64,000 nucleotides of DNA from Thiorhodospira sibirica ATCC 700588 (GTDB taxonomy: Bacteria; Pseudomonadota; Gammaproteobacteria; Ectothiorhodospirales; Ectothiorhodospiraceae), in contig NZ_MU255056.1 of the NCBI RefSeq assembly GCF_000227725.2, forward strand, positions 1,404,747-1,468,746, given 5' to 3'. The notes under the pieces were generated by a model. It did no database searches. It was not told the origin of the DNA and saw only the letters and a program-made list of their open reading frames with translations. The translations under genes and the position numbers were made by a program. How positions within the stretch are numbered: the stretch's first letter is position 1; the number at the start of each line of letters is the position of its first letter. This document shows positions 1-8,819 of this stretch, in pieces.

Positions 1-169
1 AGGGTTTAGCCTGAATGGCATCCCCAAGATAGGCGTCGACATCGAACCTGCGCTGCCCGCTGGCAGTTCGGTAAGTGGCGATCCGCCCTTCATCGGCATA
101 TTTTCGAAGTGTGTTTGCATGGAGTCCGAGTATTTTAGCGGCTTCTCTGGATGGAACATACCTGGGCAT
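1..169 (-). CDS. tnpA: IS607-family TnpA, N-terminal part (runs off the left edge)
   Basis: The reverse strand from an ATG at 169 encodes about 56 residues beginning MPRYVPSREAAKILGLHANT and continuing through a SGQRRFDVDAYL stretch. This is the MerR-like DNA-binding head typical of IS607-family serine recombinases. In that family the catalytic serine domain follows the head, and it would lie beyond the window edge. The family cuts and joins DNA through a phosphoserine intermediate and moves the element without a fixed terminal repeat. The gene reads away from rnfG, so the element's left end lies between this start codon and about base 234. Whether the recombinase is complete cannot be judged. 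The head alone could in principle be a MerR/excisionase-like regulator, but the fit to IS607 heads is close. Confidence 0.85.
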   Translation of the reverse strand, partial: MPRYVPSREAAKILGLHANTLRKYADEGRIATYRTASGQRRFDVDAYLGDAIQAKP

Positions 170-234
170 GTGTGCTCCGCGTTTACTTAAGAATGTAAGC
201 AAAAGTTAGTATACTAAAACCTAGATGTCAACTC
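1..234 (-). mobile_element. IS607-family insertion element, left end
   Basis: The stretch upstream of tnpA (170-234) is AT-rich and carries the palindrome ttagtatactaa (205-216), a plausible recombinase-binding site. Read on the minus strand, the 40 bases from GAG at 234 inward match one end of the three ~298-bp repeats of this window at 27 of 40 ungapped positions. That match places the element boundary at about 234. The boundary lies inside the reading frame of rnfG, whose last six residues (ELTSRF) and stop codon are then supplied by the element. The right end and any tnpB are outside the window. Confidence 0.7.
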
Positions 235-1041
235 GTGAGCGGGTTCAGGGGGCAGCGTGTCAGATTCTGCCGCAGGCATATTCACCATTCCCGGCGGACC
301 GGGCACAATCTCTGCGGGAACGGGCTCATGTACCGGCGGCACAACGGCAAACAGTGGCCACTGATCGACCAGTTGGGGCAAGACGGTTGCCGCGCTGTCG
401 TTGAGCATACGCCCGATGGCATTGGCAGAGATGGTGGCTCCGCTGATGCCGTCAATCTGCCAGGGGTGTTCCTTGGTATTGGGACGTACCGTGACGATGG
501 CATTGGCCAGACGCTCCCGGGCGAGATCCAGGCGCGCATCCAGGGCCTCAAAATTGGCTAGAAAGCGCGCATCGGTTTCGATTTTATCGCCCAGCCCTGG
601 GGTTTCCTTGCTCTCCAGTACCTTGATGCCGATGATGCACTGGCACTGCGGGTCATAGCCATACAGCACCCGGATGATGTCGGCATAGCCGCGTGCTGCC
701 GCTTCCAGGGCAACGCCCTTAAACTGCCCCTCGGCATCATAACCGGCATAAATGCGCCGTGCCCCGCTGGGTACCGCCCCCTCCAGCACCGCCACACCAT
801 CGCTGCCGAGCACAAAATCATAGCGCTGGGTGGCCCCCGGAATCACTTGCAATACGGCGGCTTCCAGCGCCAGACGCTGGTTTTCCACAATATAGGGGCG
901 GGTCAGCTCTACCACGCTGACCACCAAGAGCCCGGAAAACAGGGCAATCAAGCCCAGGGTGGCAATCAGCCTGCTGCTGGCGGTAGGGCTGGAGGCAGCC
1001 AGTGGGGCTTGTGGGGTTGAGGTCGTCGTATCGGAGCTCAT
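214..1041 (-). CDS. rnfG: Rnf electron transport complex subunit G
   Basis: This is the membrane-anchored, periplasm-facing flavoprotein subunit of the Rnf complex, which passes electrons between ferredoxin and NAD while pumping Na+ or H+. One membrane segment lies at residues ~26-46. The FMN_bind motif DGISGATISANAI (S200-G-A-T203) carries the threonine that binds FMN covalently. At 275 residues it is longer than E. coli RsxG (about 206); the excess is a Pro/Glu-rich tail after residue ~225. Its start overlaps the rnfD stop by four bases (ATGA), so the two are translationally coupled. The final residues ELTSRF and the stop appear to come from the IS607 left end, so the native C terminus has been replaced. 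In other genomes rnfE normally follows; here the element separates the gene from whatever lies beyond. Confidence 0.93.
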   Translation of the reverse strand: MSSDTTTSTPQAPLAASSPTASSRLIATLGLIALFSGLLVVSVVELTRPYIVENQRLALEAAVLQVIPGATQRYDFVLGSDGVAVLEGAVPSGARRIYAGYDAEGQFKGVALEAAARGYADIIRVLYGYDPQCQCIIGIKVLESKETPGLGDKIETDARFLANFEALDARLDLARERLANAIVTVRPNTKEHPWQIDGISGATISANAIGRMLNDSAATVLPQLVDQWPLFAVVPPVHEPVPAEIVPGPPGMVNMPAAESDTLPPEPAHELTSRF

Positions 1042-2135
1042 GCCCCCTCCTTGCCAGGGGCGGCTGGGCGGCGGTCTTTGGGTTTAAGGCGCTGGCGCAA
1101 CGCGCTCAACGCATCGCGCAGACGCGGCGGCGGGCGCTTGCCGTAGGGGCGCGGCTGGGTCAGGTGATCAATCAACGGTGAGGCGGCATTGCCCAATAAA
1201 ATGGCATACATGATGCCCTCCGGCAGTCCACCAAACAGGCGGATGATCACCGTGAGAAAGCCGATCAGCAGGCCATAAATCCACACCCCCCAGGGCGTCA
1301 CCGGTGAGGCGACCATATCGCTGGCCATGAAAAAGGCCCCGAGCATCAAGCCGCCGGATAACAAGACAAACCACGGCGAGGGGTAATAGGCCGGGTCCAG
1401 CAGATAAAATACGCCAGCGGTCAGAAAGGCCCCGCCCAGCACCGCTGCGGGCAGACGCCAGTTAATCAACCGCCGCACCACCAGATACATGCCGCACAGA
1501 AAAATCAACAGTGCCGAGGTTTCACCCACCGAGCCGGTGGTCAGCCCCAGGAGCAGATCCGTGGTTTCGGTAAACATCCCTTCAAATTTCCACTGCGCCA
1601 GCGGGGTTGCCCCGGTGTAGGCGTCCACCGATGGCGGGGTGGTAAAGGGCATGGTCAGGGTTGAGGGCAAGACCTCGGTAAAACGATCCGGATGACCGGG
1701 CACCGTCCAGGTGGAAATCGCCCCCGGAAAGGCCGCCTGGGCAAAGGCCCGCCCGACCAGCGCCGGGTTGAAGGCATTAAAGCCCATGCCACCGAACAGC
1801 ACTTTCCCCAGGCTCATGCCGATAAAGGCCGAAACCGCCGCCATCCACAAGGGAAAAGCCGGTGGCAGGGTCAGCGCCAGAAGAATGCCGGTGATGATGG
1901 CGCTGTAATCCGACAGGGAATTTTCGCGCCGCCCAAGACGGTTAAACAGGTGTTCAGTGGCCACGCAGGTGAGCGTGGTGGTCAGAATCAACAGCAGCGC
2001 GCTCAGCCCGAAGTGATAGATCGAAAAGGCGCAGATCGGCAGCAGGGCATACACCACGTTGCGCATGATGTGCTCAACACTGCCCGCTTGCTTGAGATGC
2101 GGCGAGGTTTTTAGTTCGATGCGTAAAGGTTTCAC
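1038..2135 (-). CDS. rnfD: Rnf electron transport complex subunit D
   Basis: This integral membrane subunit of the Rnf pump, 365 residues, is related to NqrB. About nine or ten hydrophobic segments are visible, starting at residue ~28. The motif DAYTGATPLA (T174-G-A-T177) is the site at which FMN is attached through a phosphoester bond in RnfD/NqrB. A Pro/Lys/Arg-rich cytoplasmic tail closes the protein. The start codon is GTG at 2135 with only a weak upstream Shine-Dalgarno, and a 102-base gap separates it from the rnfC stop. It overlaps rnfG by four bases. Translation may depend on coupling or on a modest ribosome site. The identification is firm. Confidence 0.95.
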   Translation of the reverse strand: MKPLRIELKTSPHLKQAGSVEHIMRNVVYALLPICAFSIYHFGLSALLLILTTTLTCVATEHLFNRLGRRENSLSDYSAIITGILLALTLPPAFPLWMAAVSAFIGMSLGKVLFGGMGFNAFNPALVGRAFAQAAFPGAISTWTVPGHPDRFTEVLPSTLTMPFTTPPSVDAYTGATPLAQWKFEGMFTETTDLLLGLTTGSVGETSALLIFLCGMYLVVRRLINWRLPAAVLGGAFLTAGVFYLLDPAYYPSPWFVLLSGGLMLGAFFMASDMVASPVTPWGVWIYGLLIGFLTVIIRLFGGLPEGIMYAILLGNAASPLIDHLTQPRPYGKRPPPRLRDALSALRQRLKPKDRRPAAPGKEGA

Positions 2136-2237
2136 AGGCTCAATGACAAAAGTGTATTAGATGTGGACGCGCTTCCGGGGGGCGGCATCATCCCGATGCC
2201 GCTTGAAAACCAGCGAACGCAAGAGGCGTGTGCTACA

Positions 2238-3584
2238 TTACAGCAAGCGCTCGCGGTTGACCGATTTGGCAATCCGGAAATACTGCACCAGCGGGATATT
2301 CGAGGGGCAGACATAGCTGCAGCAGCCGCATTCAAAGCAGTCATGAAGATGAAAACGCGCCTGCATCATCGCATATTCGCGTTTAACCGCCAGGCGGCCC
2401 AGCTCGCAGGGGTTGAGATTGACCGGACAGGCTTCCAGGCAGCGTCCACAGCGAATGCACGGATGTGTCTTGCCTGCCGGTTTGCTTTGCGTGGCCAGTT
2501 CGGGCAAGACAATCACCCCCGAGACGCCTTTGGTCACCGGAACATCCAACGAGGCCACGGTATTGCCCATCATCGGTCCGCCGAGAATGATATGGCTGGC
2601 ATCCCCGGCATAGCCGACCTGTTCGAGCAGATAGCGCAGCGGGGTGCCGATGGGTACCCGATAATTGCCGGGCTTTTTGACCCCCGGCCCGGCGACGGTT
2701 ACCACGCGCTCAATGATCCCCTGACCGTTGGGCAACAACTCGCCCATCTGGCTTAAGGTACTAACGTTATTGACCACCACGCCGATCTGATAGGGATACC
2801 CCCCGGAGGGCACCTCGCGCTTTAACAGCGCCTTGATCAGCAGTTTTTCCGAGCCTTGCGGATATTTGGTGCGTACCGTCTGCACGCTGATCGGGTCATG
2901 GGGTGACAGGCAGGCACGCAGCGCTGCTACGGCATCGAGCTTGTTATCTTCCACCCCAATCACGGCGCGCTGGGCCTTGAGCGCCCGCATCGCCAGGCGG
3001 ATGCCCAGCAACAGGGTCGCGGTGTGTTCCAGCATGATGCGGTGATCTGCGGTCAGATATGGCTCACATTCGCAGCCATTCACCACCAGGGTATCAATGG
3101 GATGGCCGGCCGGAACCTCCAGCTTTTTGTGGGTGGGAAAGGCCGCCCCACCGAGTCCCACTAATCCGGCGGCCTGTACCGCCTGAATGATCCCGGCGCT
3201 GGAGAGGCTGTTGACATCACGCGGCGTACCCCAGCGCACCACCTGGCTATCGGCGGCGAGGGTACGGATCACAATGGCCTCGCTTTTGGGGCCACGCGCC
3301 GTGGGCATTAACTGGATGCCCTCAACGGTGCCGGTGACCGGGGCATGCATCGCTACCGACAGATCTCCGTTAGCCACCGCAATGGGTTGGCCGCGCACCA
3401 CTTCCTGCTGGGGGCGTACCAAGGGAATGGCCGGTTCGCCAAAATGCTGCTGCAAGGGGATGATCATGCGCGGCGCAAAGGGTAGCCGACGAATCGCCTG
3501 ATCACGGGTTGCCTCCTTGAACTCCGGCGGATGTACGCCGTGCGGGAAGGTCAAGCTGCTCAGAAAAGAAAATAATCGGGTCAT
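2238..3584 (-). CDS. rnfC: Rnf electron transport complex subunit C
   Basis: This peripheral cytoplasmic subunit of Rnf, 448 residues, contains the NADH/FMN site and two 4Fe-4S clusters. The N-terminal RnfC barrel is followed by the glycine-rich GLVGLGGAAFPTHKK stretch (residues ~140-154), the NGCECEPYLTADH segment (~169-181), an SLBB-like region, and two cluster motifs: CIRCGRCLEACP from C376 and CFECGCCSYVCP from C416. It lacks the long repetitive C-terminal tail of E. coli RsxC (740 residues) and so is the short form seen in many anaerobes. The ATG at 3584 follows the oxidoreductase stop by 154 bases; that gap holds a shortened palindromic repeat. Confidence 0.95.
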   Translation of the reverse strand: MTRLFSFLSSLTFPHGVHPPEFKEATRDQAIRRLPFAPRMIIPLQQHFGEPAIPLVRPQQEVVRGQPIAVANGDLSVAMHAPVTGTVEGIQLMPTARGPKSEAIVIRTLAADSQVVRWGTPRDVNSLSSAGIIQAVQAAGLVGLGGAAFPTHKKLEVPAGHPIDTLVVNGCECEPYLTADHRIMLEHTATLLLGIRLAMRALKAQRAVIGVEDNKLDAVAALRACLSPHDPISVQTVRTKYPQGSEKLLIKALLKREVPSGGYPYQIGVVVNNVSTLSQMGELLPNGQGIIERVVTVAGPGVKKPGNYRVPIGTPLRYLLEQVGYAGDASHIILGGPMMGNTVASLDVPVTKGVSGVIVLPELATQSKPAGKTHPCIRCGRCLEACPVNLNPCELGRLAVKREYAMMQARFHLHDCFECGCCSYVCPSNIPLVQYFRIAKSVNRERLL

Positions 3585-3688
3585 GAAAAAAGCCTATGGC
3601 CAGTGAATGCACATCGCCAAACGCATGGAGCGCCGCTCACCCGCGCGGCATGAAAAACATGCCACGCTAGTGCGTGACGCTCCCCAAA

Positions 3689-3727
3689 GCGACGGCTGCC
3701 TGCCTGCCGCAGGGAAGCCGCCGCCAC
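3689..3727. repeat. Shortened palindromic repeat between the oxidoreductase gene and rnfC
   Basis: The arms aagcgacggctgcctgc and cagggaagccgccgcca match, in reverse complement, the arms of the repeat at 13605-13656, with the central loop missing here. It lies in the 154-base gap upstream of rnfC, where it would form a stem in the operon transcript. It may influence message stability or the ratio of the flanking products. Confidence 0.5.
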
Positions 3728-3738
3728 GCGATGACCAA

Positions 3739-6700
3739 TTACCACTTGGTACCGGGGTGGATACAGCTCACCGGACAACGATCCGCCGCCCGCTTGATCT
3801 GCTCATAGCTGGCGCCCTTGGGATTGATCACGACAATCTGCTGCTTGTTGTCGTAGGCAAAGACCCCAGGCGCAACCTCCAGGCAATCGCTACAGGCATT
3901 GCATTCCGGACTTTCCACCCACACCGCTTCATATTCCACCGCAGTGGCCGCAGCGCTCACGCTGGGGCTGGGGGCTACTGAAGCCGCGGGGATGGCCTGT
4001 TTGACTTTTCCCGGTTGCAATAAGGCGCCAAGCTCGGAACTGCTGCCGCTGGCCAGGGCCAACAGCGAGCTGGTCAGTTGCTGGGCCATATCCAGGCGGG
4101 TTTGCTGAGCCACCGCCTCGACATCCACCTGTGGCTGATCCAGCCCCAACAGCCCCTTGAGCTGACGCCAGAAGGCTTGACGCTCTTCGGTGGAGCGCAC
4201 CAGTTCCTCAGACACCAGTACCCGCCCTAGCTGGTTTTGCTTGTCCACCACCCAGATGAAGGGGAAACGGCCAACGCGCTCGTCTTCAGACAGCCCCAAA
4301 AAGTCTGCCAGCGGGATCATGCGATCATCCCAGGTTTCCACCGGGGCCTTCTTGAAGTGCTTGCGGAAACGCCCTTCGGTGACGGCAAAGTCGGCAAAGG
4401 TCATGGGCACTTTCAGCTTGGCCTCGGTGCCATCCGCCTCCTGATAGTTCAGGGTGTACACCGGCCAATCCTTATCCAGCGAAGGATTGCCTTCCAGGGT
4501 GCAACACTCGCGGAAGGTCACGCCCTTGTCGGGGTTATAGCGGAACAAGGGATAGGCGCGGGACTCCACCGCCATACGCGACTGATTGAAGGCCACATCA
4601 TCGCCCACGCCGTGCTCTGGCGGGCAGACCGCATAGACATTAAACAAGGCCGGACGGCGGCTGTTCAGCCCTTCGATATAGCTTTCCAGCAGATGCCCGA
4701 CGTTGGAGATAGCGCCCTGCATCACATAGCTGGTGCGATGTGCCAGCCCGATCAGGCTGATCTCCTTGCGCACTTCTTCCTTGCCCTTCCAGGCCACCCC
4801 ATAGGGGGCCATATCCGAGACCTGACTGATAAAGCCCGAGGTACAGGCCTGGCCACCGGTATTGGAATACACCTGGGTATCCAGCACCATCACCTTGATC
4901 GGCATTCCCGACATCAGGGCCCGTGAGAGATTCTGGAAACCGATGTCATACATCGCGCCGTCACCGCCCACACTGACCACCGGCGGACACAGCAGGAATT
5001 CCTCATCGGAGAACTGCTCCCAGTTAAACTGGGCAAAGAAGGGCTCATGCTCTGCCGGGTTGTAGCGCCCACTCAGCTCAAGCTCAGCCATGCGCACTGC
5101 CTTGAAGCCCTCGGCCATCTTGGCCATGTGTCCTTCAAAAATCCCCATCGCCACCGACGGGCTGTCCTGGAACAAATGGCTGCTCCACGGGAAGGGATAA
5201 GGGTTGAAGGGGAAGGTGCCGCCCCATACCGAGGTACAGCCGGTGGCATTGATCACGCCCATGTCCGAACGGCCACGCCCGGTGGGGCCTTCACGATAGC
5301 GCCATTGCAGATCCTTGAGCGCGCTCAATACGCCGGTGATCCACTGCAACCAGTCCGGATCGACCGGCTCGGCGGCCTGGTTCTTTTCCAGCTCCGTCGT
5401 CAGTCGCGCCAGGGTCAGATCCTTGTCGGCATGTTCCTTGATCGCCTGGGTCAGCGCCTGGGTATCGGACAGGTTCATGCCATTGGCCAGCTTCAGGCGG
5501 ATATGCTGCTCCAGCCGCTCAATGAGCTGTGCCAGCTGGCTCAGATGCTTTTCCACCCGCGACTGCATCAGTGCCGTGACGGTGGCGGTGAACAGGTGCA
5601 TGGCGGTTTTTTCACCGCAGCCCAGACAGGCGCTATCCCCGCAGTTCATCGAGCTGTACGCGCGCTTGTCCAGCAACAGGGTTTCCAGCGCGCCGATGCC
5701 CTGATCCAGGTCTTTGACGCGGATATAATCCGGGCGCGTGGTGGGCAGATCCTGCCAGAAGGCCCAATCCGTGCGCAGTTTTTCCACCCGCTCCGGGGTC
5801 TGCTCGACCACTTCGAGGGCATCAAATTCACAGGCACTGACGCATTCCATACAGCCTTTGCAGGTGTAGGGATTTACTGTCAGCGAAAACAGACCGCCGC
5901 TGCCCTTGGCGCGTTTTTCCAGGGCATGGAAATACGGCTTGGCCACGGCAAACTTAAAGCCGCCGAGGTTTTCCTTAAACCAGCCAAATTCGGTTTCCAG
6001 CGCGACCTTGTCTTCACCGGTCAAGGGACTGTCCGCCAAGACCTGCGCCATCGCCAGCTCAAGCTCGGTGTTGACATCGGCATGTTGGCCGCCTTCGACC
6101 AGGGCCGGACGCAGACGTTTTTCCAAATCACGCACCGCCCGACGCAGCTGGCGGGTGACCCGGCCGGTGTTTTCGATGCGACGGATAACCGTCTCAAAGA
6201 CCTCGCCGACGGTGTTGACCAGGCCGGGAATGGCGCTGTCTGGGCAGATCGCGTAGCAATCACCGCAGGCAGTACACTTGTCGGCCAGCCAGTTGGGATA
6301 TTCAAAGCGAATCTGGGTCATATCGCGATACACGCCGGTGGAGGCAGGAATCAGCGACAAGCCCATGAAGGGGTCTACCAGATTGTCATTGCCCTGGCCC
6401 GACAGATAAAAGCTGCCGGTTTGCTCCCAGAAACGGTGAATATCGGACAGCGGAGCCTGCGACTGTGGCAGACGCTTGAGCATGGTCGGCAGGGCCGGTG
6501 CACTGATCGCCGCCGTAATCAGGGCGGTGGTATTGAGGGGCTTGTCAACGATTTCGACCGTTTCCTCAAAGCCCCGACGCACCACCCGCAGATTGTCCTC
6601 GACCACACGCGCGCCCTTGGCTCCGAATTTTTCCTGCAACTGGTCTTCAATCGCCCTGAACAGGCTGTCTTCATCCAGATTCTTTTTCGCCATCACTGGT

Positions 6701-8679
6701 GAGGTGGCAAAAAACGCGCCCTGGAAGGCAATGCCCTGCATCCGGAATTGCAGGTCAGAATCGGAAGCCTCATCACGGGCAATGCGGAAAGCGTCGATAT
6801 AAAAGACGCGGATTGCGTTGTCCACAATGTAGCGCTGCGCACTCGGTGGAAAGCTCGCCCACACCGCCTCGGGGGATTCCAGCGATGCCTGGATGACAAA
6901 CACCCCGCCTTTGGACAGACCGGCCAAGGGATTGGAATGCTCAAAGACATTGGGATCGGGGGAGAGCACTACATCAACATGCTTTAATTCGCTGTTGACG
7001 CGGATCGGTTCGGGGGCGGCGGCGAGATAATAGGTGGTGGGCTGGCCCTTTTTCTCAGAGCCATATTTGGGGTTAGCCTTGATGTGATAATCCAGCAGAT
7101 CAAACAAGGTCATGGCCAGATTTTTGCCGGTGGTCATGGCGCCCCAGCCACCGACCGAATGCAGGCGCAAGGCAATGGTGCCCTCCGGCATCAGCGGTGG
7201 ATTTTCCGAGCCGCGCACCGCCATCTCACGAATATGCGGATAAGCCTCCAGCAGGGTCTGCTGTTGCAATTCCTGCTTGGGCGAGGCGGGGGTATCACGG
7301 ATAAATTCCACCGACAGATAGAAAAAGCGCCGCTTGGCCCCATCGTCGAGCATATTTTCCACTGCACCGATCAAGGCCTCGGCCTGCATATCGCGTGAGC
7401 CCAGACCATATACCCCGGAATACAGACGCGGCATGTCGCTCATGCGATAACTGGCATACTCCGGATACGGCAGTGCCGAGTGGCCGTTTTGCTTGGCAGT
7501 GCGATCTTTGCTCTCAGCCGCAATGCCGTTTTCCAGACACTTGCTCAATGTGGCCCGTGTCTCGCGCATCAAGGGCAGATCCTCGGCCAGCGGCTGATCG
7601 GTGCGCTCCAGTACCGCAACGCCCTTGCGCCCTTTGAGCGCCGCGCCCAGCAAATCCCCCGGGAAGGGACGGAACATGGTCAGACCCACCACGCCGACCT
7701 TGAGCTTGCGGGTGGCACGCAGATGATCCGCCACCGCCTCTGCCATGGCAATCATGCTGCCTTGACCGACAATCACATACTCTGCATCGTCCATCAGGTA
7801 CTGCTGGATGCGCCCATAGCGCCGTCCGGTGAGTTCGTAATACTCCTGCGCGCACTGGTCAAACAGGGCCTTGATATGCGCAAAGAAATACGGACGCTGG
7901 GCCGCCACCTGCTGCATGTAGGCATCCTGGTTTTGCAAAGACCCCGACAGCATCGGATTATCCACGTCCCAGATGGCGGGAATACGGCGGCGCTTCTCGC
8001 CATAGAGCATCTTTTGCGCCGGTGTCGGGGTGTCAATCAGGTCATCCGGACGGCCCAGAAACTGCGCAATGAGCTCGCGTTCCGGCAACGACACCGACTC
8101 CACCAAATGGGTGGTTAAAAAGCCATCCTGCCCCACAATGCCGGGATTAAGCGCCAGTTCGGCGACCTTGTGCGCAATCAGGTTGAGATCCGCCGCTTCC
8201 TGGGCATTTTTCGCCATCACCTGGAAAAAGCCGGTGTCATCGACGCAGTGATAATCATCATGGCTGGCGTGGACGTTAAGCGAGGCCTTGGTAATCGCCC
8301 GGCAGCCGATATTGAGGATATAGGGCAGGCGCTTGCCGGTGGCGGCATACAGCGACTCATGCATGAAGGCCACGCCCTGGGCCGAGGAGAAGTTGATCGC
8401 CCGCAGGCCGGTCATCGCCAGTCCGGCCGTCACCGCCGCTGCGGCATGTTCGGATTCCGGCTCAATAAATACCAGCGAACGTCCGGAGATATTGATATGA
8501 CCGCGTGAGACCTCCTCTGCCCACAGCTCCCCCATCTGCGTCGATGGAGTAATCGGATACGCACCAGCCGCATCCGAGGCCTCACGTTCGCAATGAATGA
8601 TGGCGGTATTGCCATCGACTGCCGCACGAATGCCGGTATATTTAAAAGTCTTTTGCAATGGAGTGCGCTTTTGCAACAT
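3739..8679 (-). CDS. nifJ: Pyruvate (2-oxoacid):ferredoxin oxidoreductase, giant form with fused C-terminal ferredoxin
   Basis: Oxidises pyruvate and CoA to acetyl-CoA and CO2 with reduction of ferredoxin, using thiamine diphosphate. At 1646 residues it is far longer than common single-chain enzymes (~1170-1200). Order of parts: alpha-type N-terminal domain (~10-430, with AYPITPSTQMGE and SSAQGVAFMHE); gamma-type domain (~495-735, HSVGGWGAMTTGKN); a two-cluster ferredoxin domain with CTACGDCYAICP from C802 and CKGCMECVSAC from C940, separated by an unusually long coiled-coil-like insert of ~127 residues; the TPP domain (CGDSACLGCGEK ~1013, GGDGAMYDIGFQN ~1238, NTGGQ ~1273) with a second helical insert (~1035-1130); a Pro/Ser/Ala linker; and a terminal ferredoxin module (C1593-x2-C-x2-C, then C1635). 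The ATG at 8679 has GGAG nine bases upstream. It sits between rnfB and rnfC on the same strand, which suggests direct coupling to Rnf. The substrate could be another 2-oxoacid. Confidence 0.9.
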   Translation of the reverse strand: MLQKRTPLQKTFKYTGIRAAVDGNTAIIHCEREASDAAGAYPITPSTQMGELWAEEVSRGHINISGRSLVFIEPESEHAAAAVTAGLAMTGLRAINFSSAQGVAFMHESLYAATGKRLPYILNIGCRAITKASLNVHASHDDYHCVDDTGFFQVMAKNAQEAADLNLIAHKVAELALNPGIVGQDGFLTTHLVESVSLPERELIAQFLGRPDDLIDTPTPAQKMLYGEKRRRIPAIWDVDNPMLSGSLQNQDAYMQQVAAQRPYFFAHIKALFDQCAQEYYELTGRRYGRIQQYLMDDAEYVIVGQGSMIAMAEAVADHLRATRKLKVGVVGLTMFRPFPGDLLGAALKGRKGVAVLERTDQPLAEDLPLMRETRATLSKCLENGIAAESKDRTAKQNGHSALPYPEYASYRMSDMPRLYSGVYGLGSRDMQAEALIGAVENMLDDGAKRRFFYLSVEFIRDTPASPKQELQQQTLLEAYPHIREMAVRGSENPPLMPEGTIALRLHSVGGWGAMTTGKNLAMTLFDLLDYHIKANPKYGSEKKGQPTTYYLAAAPEPIRVNSELKHVDVVLSPDPNVFEHSNPLAGLSKGGVFVIQASLESPEAVWASFPPSAQRYIVDNAIRVFYIDAFRIARDEASDSDLQFRMQGIAFQGAFFATSPVMAKKNLDEDSLFRAIEDQLQEKFGAKGARVVEDNLRVVRRGFEETVEIVDKPLNTTALITAAISAPALPTMLKRLPQSQAPLSDIHRFWEQTGSFYLSGQGNDNLVDPFMGLSLIPASTGVYRDMTQIRFEYPNWLADKCTACGDCYAICPDSAIPGLVNTVGEVFETVIRRIENTGRVTRQLRRAVRDLEKRLRPALVEGGQHADVNTELELAMAQVLADSPLTGEDKVALETEFGWFKENLGGFKFAVAKPYFHALEKRAKGSGGLFSLTVNPYTCKGCMECVSACEFDALEVVEQTPERVEKLRTDWAFWQDLPTTRPDYIRVKDLDQGIGALETLLLDKRAYSSMNCGDSACLGCGEKTAMHLFTATVTALMQSRVEKHLSQLAQLIERLEQHIRLKLANGMNLSDTQALTQAIKEHADKDLTLARLTTELEKNQAAEPVDPDWLQWITGVLSALKDLQWRYREGPTGRGRSDMGVINATGCTSVWGGTFPFNPYPFPWSSHLFQDSPSVAMGIFEGHMAKMAEGFKAVRMAELELSGRYNPAEHEPFFAQFNWEQFSDEEFLLCPPVVSVGGDGAMYDIGFQNLSRALMSGMPIKVMVLDTQVYSNTGGQACTSGFISQVSDMAPYGVAWKGKEEVRKEISLIGLAHRTSYVMQGAISNVGHLLESYIEGLNSRRPALFNVYAVCPPEHGVGDDVAFNQSRMAVESRAYPLFRYNPDKGVTFRECCTLEGNPSLDKDWPVYTLNYQEADGTEAKLKVPMTFADFAVTEGRFRKHFKKAPVETWDDRMIPLADFLGLSEDERVGRFPFIWVVDKQNQLGRVLVSEELVRSTEERQAFWRQLKGLLGLDQPQVDVEAVAQQTRLDMAQQLTSSLLALASGSSSELGALLQPGKVKQAIPAASVAPSPSVSAAATAVEYEAVWVESPECNACSDCLEVAPGVFAYDNKQQIVVINPKGASYEQIKRAADRCPVSCIHPGTKW

Positions 8680-8819
8680 GTCGTTGATCTCCGGCCCTGT
8701 GGAGGGCTTATTTTGGTTTTAAGCGGCTCATCCCAAAGCCGGTTTTAGTGTAGAACAGGCCGCAGCACGCCTTGGGTGTGGCACGCTGTGGCAACATCGC
8801 AAACAACTCGCCGCTGTAC

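Noticed and set aside
5047-6702. Long open frame of 551 codons on the plus strand inside the PFOR gene
   Set aside because: It is antisense to a well-conserved coding region, shows no recognisable domain, and arises from the GC-rich codon use of the real gene.
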